A stretch of 19,460 bases of DNA from Ectocarpus siliculosus (Eukaryota; Sar; Phaeophyceae; Ectocarpales; Ectocarpaceae): positions 322,799 to 342,258 of the forward strand of contig FN647968.1 in assembly GCA_000310025.1 (NCBI GenBank). The letters are read 5' to 3'. Both the position numbers and the translations under genes were made by a program. The notes below the pieces were generated by a model. That model was not told the DNA's origin. It was given only the letters and a program-made list of their open reading frames with translations, and did not search any database. Every line of letters starts with the position of its first letter. Position 1 is the stretch's first letter. This document shows positions 9,653 through 16,980 of this stretch, one piece after another.

Positions 9653-12600
9653 TTACCATACGCCACACATCGCTTCATGCAGATTGACAGCGCGCTCGCT
9701 GTTCCTCCTCCCTGAGACACGCAGGGCAGTTATTATTGTAGCAGCTCTCGCTCTCCTTGCGGCATTCGCAGCTCTCTTTTCTACTTGCATTGTATTGATG
9801 TTTTCCCGTAGTGGTTGGGAACGGGAATCCCATGCATCAGCAGGTACATTTCTGTAAACCTCATGCCATGATTTACACCCTTGCGGATATAGATCACTCG
9901 CTTCGAAGAATGGTTTAAACAACACCAGAAGTAGGCGCCCGAAGTTCTCTGGATTCGCTTCTTCCAAAGGCGGCTCACACATGATGTCCACCACCTTAGG
10001 TTGTCTTCGCAAATATTGCGAATACCCAGCTCTGTAATCTCCGAAGAAGTCATATCTTGTTTGGGCTGTTTCGCGCCCAATCGTGGGAGCAAAGTCGTCT
10101 GCTGTAGGCACGTTTTCGGTAGCACTGATTTCTTCATGTGGTCGCTTGATGCCGTTTGTTTTAGAGATCGCAACAAGGCGCGTGTACATGAAATAGCACA
10201 TGCTGTAGAAAGGATGATCGACGTCTTCGGGTGCACATCGATGGATATAGTCTTGCGGAGCGCGAGGAGTACAACACAGACGTCCTTCAACCACCGTCAG
10301 CAACACACCGTCTTCCTCGTCGTCGCTGTCGTCAGAATGTGCAGAGCCTCCCTCTTCCAAATCACATGGAAGCGAGTCCTTGATCCAGCCATACACAGGT
10401 GTCAGCCTGCACAGAACAGGCTTGTGCGACAAGATTGTATCCGACCACCCCATTAATTTGCACACGGCGGCTGCACCGCCTAATTCTGTGCCAGATAGCA
10501 GACGGCAGAGAGAAGCCCTCACGATTCTTCGCACGCGTTCGTCTTTGGGCTCAGAACGATCTTCTTTGTCAACACGAGTAACCGCTTCGGCCAGCAAAGG
10601 AACAATCGAATTCACCGTTCGATTGGATTTCGTCGTGTACATGAGGATGTAAAAAACGAGTCCTCGAGCGTCACCTTTTCCTTGGATAACCTGCGAAAAC
10701 GTGTCAACAACACAGAACAACGTTATTCAACATGATGACGAATAATAGGTATACTATAACATGCCATTCACAAATTGATGAAAAAACTTGTAATGTCAAA
10801 CGTCTCCGCACCTTGATGTCCATGTTTGATCGTATGGCCTGCTGAACAACCCAATTATAACTGTTGATGTGCGTTGATCCGCGGCGCACCCGTATGATGA
10901 AATCGTGTTCGTCGTCTTCAAAAGGAGCATTGTCTTCAACTGCCTTGGCGCGGGCGGCGGAAGCTCTTTGAATTTCTTCTTGCAAACGTAAAGCAGCCGT
11001 TTGATCGTTAGGACCGTCTACCTCTACCGTCACGCCGTCTATCTCCAATGTACCGTCGGCATAAACGACCGCCTTGCCGTTCTTCACACTTATTCTTTCG
11101 AGGATAGGCTTTCCGTCACGGCCGAACCCAAATCGACACTCAGCCCCAGGGAGCGGTAGGCCATCCAATCCTTTTTTGGCATACTTCGTGCACGTGTGTG
11201 TACATCCATGCCTACCCGCCACCCATGCTAATGAAGAGGCGTCTTCAGCAATGCAAGAAAGACACGCAGGGTTTTCTCCGAATAAACGCTGGATGGTAAT
11301 TGCAGGAATAGGAGGGCAGAATGAAACCTTGCGCTTGTCTTTCCTAGCCTCTCTTGTGTGAAGTGGCTCCGGCCATCCTTCTGCCGAAACGTGGTCGTCG
11401 TCGCAGCTCTGGTTCTGATGAGCTGCGCTCTTGTCAAATGGTGACGCGTTGGGTACCACAACTTTGTTGTACACTGGCTCATATGCGTTGAGCAAGCCGA
11501 ACTCTACCTCTTCGAGAGACATGACCTGGTTGTATATTATTCTTCCGATGTACCTGTTAAACAGAAACGTGTAGTAACATCAAACATATTGACATATGTA
11601 AATAGACCAACAAATCGATCCATAATGTGACAATACGATCATCCATTATCCGTGTCTCTCCGATTGAGCAAATATAAAACATTGTATTAAACAACGATTC
11701 CGGATATATGATACGCACTGTACTCACTTCGCTAGTTCGGCATGTTTCTTCAGGCTGTGCCCAATGTCGTTCCGCAGCTGTTCCCGACTCGTGAAGCCGT
11801 GTACCCATACCATCAGATGACCGTGAAGCATAAGACGATGCTGCTCTTCGGTCATTCCGATGTATGCTTTGATGTTGCCTAGTGCTCCACCATCGCCATC
11901 GTTTGCTCCAAACCTCAGAATATACTTTAACACCGCCTCCATTGTTTCGTGGAAAAATGTGGCCGAAGCCACGGGGTCGTTAACGATTATGTCCAATCGT
12001 TTTCTGTACTCTGGCATTTGTTGATGGCATGTCGACGATAGGTCGATGTCATGACCTCCGTAGTGCATGACGAAAGGGCTGTTAACATCTGAAGGATTCA
12101 CCGTCATCCAGAAGAAAGGCAATCCGAACTGAATAAACATCGAATGTGCGGTCGTTCGCGCCCTGAGCTTTCCGTGGTCCGTCCACGTCGCGTCCCCTGA
12201 AACGGCCTGCATTTTCCGAAGGAGAGCTCTGATCTCAGGTCTGTTGTTTAAAACCGCGCTGGTTTTTTTCCCAGACTTGAGTTCATCTGCCATGCCATGT
12301 AGATCTTCTTTTGTGATAGAAGCTATTGCGTTCGCGTCTGCAGAATTAGGTCGCACCGACAGCTTGAATCGCACATTCGCAATCGCTTCATGTCTGAAAC
12401 GAACTGCGGCTGCGCAAAACAAAAAACAACGATCAATCCTCCATGCATTGTCTCTCCGATTGAGCAAAATCTGGATCCATCTGTTGAATGCTACCGGTCT
12501 TCTTCGCGTAGGACACAAAGGCCCGCCACAGCCTTCCGGGAACGCGTGCATGAAGCCTTCTACCCAGGCCGAGTTATTTCTATAATCGTCTAGGATTTCA

Positions 12601-14469
12601 CCGTGTGGCACAACGAGGGCGTTGCTGGTACCACCAGGCGGAGGATGACCTCTACGCAACGCCGCCTCCGCATCAAGCTCGCTGCCTAACGTTTTCATCG
12701 CATCCGGAAGTCTTTGAGCCGAGGTTGCGGTGTCCTCACCAGGATCAACCACCGCGTAGTTTTGCAAAACACACGCCTTGCCGTCTTCCACGTCACGTCT
12801 AACCTGCTCATCGTCATCCTCGTCGCTGCTGGAACTTGTTGAAGAAGTGTCGTCGCTCAGTTTGACTTTCTCAGCGCCGATTTCGTTGCTACCTCGTATG
12901 TAGGAAGAAGACAAGCTTGCGCTCACATTCAATGGATCATTCGATGTTAGAATCGAATTCAACAACACTTTTGGGATAGATCCATCCTCGCTGTACGAAT
13001 CGAGGTTCTCTTCACTGACAGGAAGAGATTTCGCCACGGGAAAACCGACGACAAGTTTATCTTCCTTATCGAGCATGTAATCGATTATGGCCCTAATAAT
13101 TGATTTGCGGGCACCCAATAGGCGGCCAAGATCGGAGGGTTTGGGTTTTTTTTCCCCGCTAGCACCACCGTGATCATATCCAGCAGACCAGTCGCCGCCA
13201 AAGGTAGCTCGTTCGCGACAGAGCTGGAGTTGTTTGCGTAAAACACAGATGTTCCTCGCATAGATCTCTTAGCCGTTCCAGGAATGTTGTTCACACGCCT
13301 TGATTCCAATGCTACAACGTGACCCTTTGTTCGAATTGGGTACGCTGCAGCGCGCTCGACGAACGTTGCCTTTTGCAGCTCATCAGGTAGGGTACCGACC
13401 CAAAACCCGTTTGCCAATGCTGCATCAGGTAATTTATTCTTCGCCAACGACCGGTAGCACTCATCGCATACATGTATCTTGCATGGTTCCTCTGACTCCA
13501 TACCGTATCTACTTAGAACGAGGTTGTCTAGGTCCCGCGCCGTGTCGCCTGCATAGCCGCGAAAAGTTGCCATTACCCTGTCCTGCTTGCGAAGGGCTTC
13601 GTCCGCCCTTAAAAGTTGTCTGCTGGGAATCTCACTTGCTGATAACACGTGATGACGTCGTACCAAAGTCAGCCTATCGCACACGGCACAGGGAGACCTG
13701 TTGATAACAAATTAAAGCAATTTTTTGTATGCGCTCGATCTCAACGAGTGTAGGGAGATAACATAAGACTATCTATAGATTGGTATTTTTTTCCACGGGA
13801 CTGTACAAGACTGTGAAAAAAATTCGTAGGGCTGTAAGAAGACTTTGCACTGATTCTCAGCAGCTGTTGCGTCGTGCGTCGGGCCAGTCGTGACATGTCT
13901 CATCGAACCGTTCAATGTTATGAGCTCGCGCCGACCTGCCGCGAATTCTTTGATACGAAGCTATCTATGCATTAATTAGCTATGCATACGTATTTACTGC
14001 TGTCGTTTCTCTGCTCGTAGCTTTTCCCATGATCTTGCATCACCCCTTGCCGCGGTGCTCTCTCTTCTACCCCACTCCAGAAGGACGCCTTGTATTAATG
14101 TAATTTTTGTATACGCTCGATCTCAACGGGTGTATATGTTAATAATGAGGCCGGGCAGTTATCCTTACATAGCTAGTTCAGTCGAACTGCTGACACTCAC
14201 CGCCTGCTACCCGCAAACATGTGGTCACGGAAGTCCTGCAGTCCTTGCAGAAGAGTTTCCGCGTGAAGAGGGGTCACCAAATTTACGCTACCTCTGCACG
14301 TTTCTTGACCTTTTGTGGTCTCAATCGCCGCTGTCGGGATCTCCCTGTTGAAAATAATTCTGTCCGCTTCATCACTGCCAGAACTACCGTCCAGGTCATC
14401 ATCATCGACGACCATATGGTCGCATCTTCTTCGCCGTCTTTCGTACCTGAACAATCGACGTGCATTCAT
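9653..14469 (-). CDS. Helitron-type Rep (HUH/Y2) protein, four exons, no helicase domain, one -1 frame change
   Basis: Exons are 14469-14201, 13697-11728, 11553-10812 and 10690-9653. Junctions are CG|GTGAGT to CAG|G, AA|GTGAGT to CAG|G, and AAG|GTGCGG to CAG|GTT, all phase-consistent. The model gives about 1,339 residues if a -1 shift occurs at 13145-13151. Exon 1 is acidic (DDDDLDGSSGSDE). Exon 2 opens with a Cys motif (SPCAVCDRL), then a DUF6570-like block (CDECYRSLAKNKL, ANGFWVGTLPDEL), an Asp/Ser-rich linker, and the Helitron-like N domain (FGLPFFWMTVNPSDVNSPF). An HUH motif (HGH, about His715/His717) follows in LMLHGHLMVWVHG. Exon 3 has a Cys/His-rich block (GCTHTCTKYAKKG, CRFGFG) and SYNWVVQQAIRSNMDIK. 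Exon 4 has FYILMYTTKS, the paired tyrosines about 1008/1012, and ends at a stop with no helicase. Family knowledge: Rep nicks and joins single strands in rolling-circle transposition, normally fused to a Pif1-type helicase. The start is the first ATG after an in-frame TAG. Confidence 0.82.
13145..13151 (-). promoter_or_regulatory. A AAA AAC slippery heptamer, candidate -1 frameshift site in the Rep gene
   Basis: An A8 run (minus strand, 13153-13146) followed by C is read in the upstream frame as AAA AAA AAC. The last seven bases form A_AAA_AAC in correct phase. Upstream, the 0 frame encodes the DUF6570 part and ends at a stop at 13085-13087. Downstream, the -1 frame encodes the entire Helitron N domain. 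No strong stem is obvious just after it; a weak UGGCC/GGCCA pairing with a loop of about 30 or more bases is possible. A single-base deletion in a homopolymer would look the same. Confidence 0.45.
13711..14134. repeat. About 42-bp diverged direct repeat inside Rep intron 1
   Basis: Copies are about 13711-13752 and 14094-14134. They share ATTAA, a T-rich stretch, CGCTCGATCTCAACG and GTGTA, with roughly six differences. They lie near the two ends of the 503-bp intron between Rep exons 1 and 2. The intron itself (13698-14200) shows no coding content. Confidence 0.75.
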
Positions 14470-15405
14470 TGTTCTATTGCGATGTACAATCTACGGACAG
14501 ACAATAATATACAGTTCCTCCCCGGTCGTCTGATGGTAACAACAACAGCCAGCGCCGGCTAACTAAGTCTATCGTCGCCTTCGTCCTTGTAATAATCTTC
14601 TTCCTGTGTATAGTTTGTTATTGTGTCGAAATATGCTCCATACCATGGCTACCGCACGCATCCCACTAGTACTGTAGATCATCTGCTTGCTGTTTGTATG
14701 CATGTGGATTCAATGATGTATGCCGGTGTTACACGACCATGCCGTCGTCGGGTGAGTCTACATCTTACACTAGTGCGTTTACTCTACCGATGTATGTCAC
14801 GGCCTACAGTACAAGCCTATGCGTCTCACGACTTACCTCTGTCTTTCCCGAGCCCTCCTGTCCTCCAAAGTTACACGACGCTGTCGTCGTCTGGTGAGTC
14901 GTCTGCGCAACATCGGACACTGACTCTCTCAATTTGTTCTACATGTACTTGTATCCATCCAGTCAGTGCTTTTTGTCTATGACACATGTCGACCAGTGCG
15001 CCGACTTTTGCTGTAGTCTATGTCGTCTTCTTGCCGTGGGCGTGCGTTGACGATGCTGTTGCATGTGTGGCTTGCAGGCAGCAGCAGCAGTCAATCCGTT
15101 GACCGTTCATGGGTGATGTGGTTGAAGAAAGTTATTTGTTTTTGGTTCCACTGCTGTCGATGTTGCGTTTCGTGTGTGCATACGAACTCGTCGTGCTCGC
15201 TCCTGTGTGTGATGAATGATGCATGATGGTCACGGAGTGCAGACTTCCTCATACGCTAGGCAGCAGGAAACGGCCTCATTCTTGGCGTGAGTGAGTGTCG
15301 ACCAGCGCACGTTGTTTGCAGCTGCTCTGTATGACCCAGCAGCGATGTACGTTTGTTAAGCGGCCAACGGTACTCGCGTCGTTGAGTATGGACGTCGTTT
15401 GTGTC
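14470..15405. other. Noncoding region upstream of the Rep gene
   Basis: No recognisable gene on either strand; open frames here are short and show no known motif. It should contain the Rep promoter, which I could not localise, and possibly the Helitron 5' end, also not identified. A diverged 31-bp direct repeat lies at 14728-14900. Confidence 0.55.
14728..14900. repeat. Diverged 31-bp direct repeat
   Basis: Copies at 14728-14758 and 14870-14900 both start GTTACACGAC and end GGTGAGTC, with about four mismatches. They are 142 bp apart. Function unknown. Confidence 0.65.
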
Positions 15406-15896
15406 ACAGACCACTTGCAACAGGACCCGCCGCACCAAAAAAATTGCTCTGGGCGGAGGGGAGGTTCTGTGGGGGATATTTTCAAGAAATCATAACTTTT
15501 TGCCCCGGGATCGGATTTTCATAAAACAATTTGCGTTGGATAGCTGACGAGCTGAAGTTTTTTCTGTGATTTTTTTTTATTTGTTTTGGAAACGAGGCAC
15601 AAAGATAATGTTATTCTTAAACGAAAATCAACCCTTTCCCCCGAACTAAATTTATATTTTCTCGAACAGCCTGGGATATTCAACAAAAACCCAAGATATT
15701 CGTCCCCCCGTTTTCCAAAAAACAAGGCAAAAATCACCAAAAAACTTCAGCTCGTTAGCTATCCAACGCAATTTATTTTATGAAAATCCGATGCCGGGGC
15801 AAAAAGTTATGATTTCTTGAAAATATCCCCCACAGAACCTCCCCTCCGCCCAGAGCATTTTTTTTGGTGCGGCGGGTCCTGTTGCAAGTGGTCTGT
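15406..15896. mobile_element. Foldback / long inverted-repeat element, non-autonomous
   Basis: The left arm (about 15406-15589) and right arm (about 15721-15896) are inverted copies aligning almost throughout, with scattered mismatches. Outer ends read ACAGACCACTTGCAACAGGA inward from each side. The arms include GACCCGCCGCACC, an A/T run, GGGCGGAGGGGAGG, and GTTGGATAGC next to GAGCTGAAGTTTTTT. The spacer is about 130 bp. No protein is encoded; short frames in the two arms give the same peptide simply because the arms are copies. The shape suggests a foldback element or large MITE. I could not find a flanking target-site duplication or assign a superfamily. Confidence 0.8.
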
Positions 15897-16022
15897 ACCG
15901 CGTCCTATCATAGTAGCATGTCTGTCGCCTTGTTGAGTAGCTTTGTGCGTGGGTGCCTCGGCGCGGGGTCCCGTAGTGGGAAACAAAAGGTGCCAGCAGC
16001 TGGGTACTGCCAACGGTCAAAA

Positions 16023-16453
16023 TGTAGAAACTATCCGCGGGCGTGAAAGCCCTTCTACGTGGTGGAGCGTGGAAGCTCGTGTATAATATAGTTGTGGCGT
16101 GGAAGCCGGGTGGCGTGGTGGCCCTGATGTAAAGGTATATGTAGGGACGTGGGAGTCCTGAAGGCGTGGAAGCCGGGTTGGCGTGATAGCCGGAGTATGG
16201 GCGTGGAAGCCGGGGTTGGCGTGAGAGCCGGAAAAAGGACTTGATTATACACAGAAAAAGGAAGTGAGGAACCACAAGCCACGCACACAAATTCCGTTGT
16301 AGACACCCATACCGCTCAAACCTGCAATATGTGATAAAGTTGGTACCACCAAATCTAATCCATAGCAACCATTGACCCCCCAAACTCCCCGCTCCATCTG
16401 CTCGGGAAATTCTTGCTCGCAATAATCTGTTGATGCTGTGAGTACATCCAACA
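16023..16453 (-). repeat. Candidate 3' LTR of the copia element (431 bp)
   Basis: The gene-strand start TGTTGGATGTAC at 16453 follows a G-rich tract, and the end TTTCTACA at 16023 gives the usual TG...CA termini. TGTTGGA is a common copia LTR start. The 5' LTR is outside the window, so the boundaries rest on terminal motifs only and the target-site duplication cannot be verified. Confidence 0.6.
16041..16231. repeat. Array of degenerate CACGCC-containing repeats inside the candidate LTR
   Basis: About eight to ten imperfect copies of a unit like CCGGCTTCCACGCC (gene strand), spaced roughly 15-25 bp apart. On the plus strand they read GGCGTGGAAGCCGG. Spacing and sequence vary, so this is a diverged array rather than a clean satellite. 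Confidence 0.75.
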
Positions 16454-16465
16454 GCCCCCCTACTC
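16454..16465 (-). promoter_or_regulatory. Polypurine tract of the copia element
   Basis: The gene-strand sequence GAGTAGGGGGGC directly abuts the putative LTR start TGTTGGA. It sits where plus-strand DNA synthesis is primed in LTR retrotransposons. One pyrimidine (C) separates the G run from the LTR. Confidence 0.6.
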
Positions 16466-16626
16466 GCTGCATTGGCAAGATTACACCCGGACTCATTTAA
16501 CTACCTTACACATGCATACCCTCTTATACCAAATACCTGAACGCAAGGCTTAGTGATTAACATTCCATCCATCTCATGCTTCGTCTTCGCCAAAACACCA
16601 TGACCATTATACCCGAAACAAAACTC

Positions 16627-16980
16627 GTTAGAACTCCAACCGGTTTGAAACTCTTCTCCTAACCATTAAACCAGAAACACTGCAGAGATTATCCATCGGT
16701 CACCCTGGAATTCAACATCGTAGAAAATCCTCAGAAATAGCAATTCAATAGAATCGCACAAACGCAAAAAAAAAAACAAAAATAAAGACTCCAGGACTGC
16801 TCATTTAGAATTTCAATCGGATAGAAAGTATTCCCAACCAACCATTAAAACAGAAATACCAAATATAATGTCAATCGGCCATTCTTGAATTCAAACTCGT
16901 AGAAAATCAACTCCTCATATACTCAAATCGAAAGAATCACACAAACAAAAACACAACACAAAAAACTCCGGGACTGCTCA
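16627..16980. repeat. Tandem duplication of about 177 bp in the copia 3' noncoding region
   Basis: Copies are about 16627-16803 and 16804-16980. Shared blocks recur at a constant 177-bp offset: GGACTGCTCA (16794 and 16971) and TTAGAA (16628 and 16805). Variants of ACCATTAAA-CAGAAA and CGTAGAAAATC also occur in both. The copies have diverged considerably. The second copy reaches the RNase H stop codon. Confidence 0.8.

Noticed and set aside
9496-9857. Plus-strand frames near the 3' end of the Rep gene
   Set aside because: Mostly antisense to Rep exon 4, with no recognisable motif.
15295-16013. Two short open frames giving the same peptide (DHLQQDPPHQK) on opposite strands
   Set aside because: They are the two arms of the foldback element read outside-in; this is not evidence of a protein.
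15778-16422. 214-codon minus-strand frame across the candidate LTR
   Set aside because: It is Arg/Pro/Ser-rich because of the CACGCC repeats, spans the element boundary and has no known domain.
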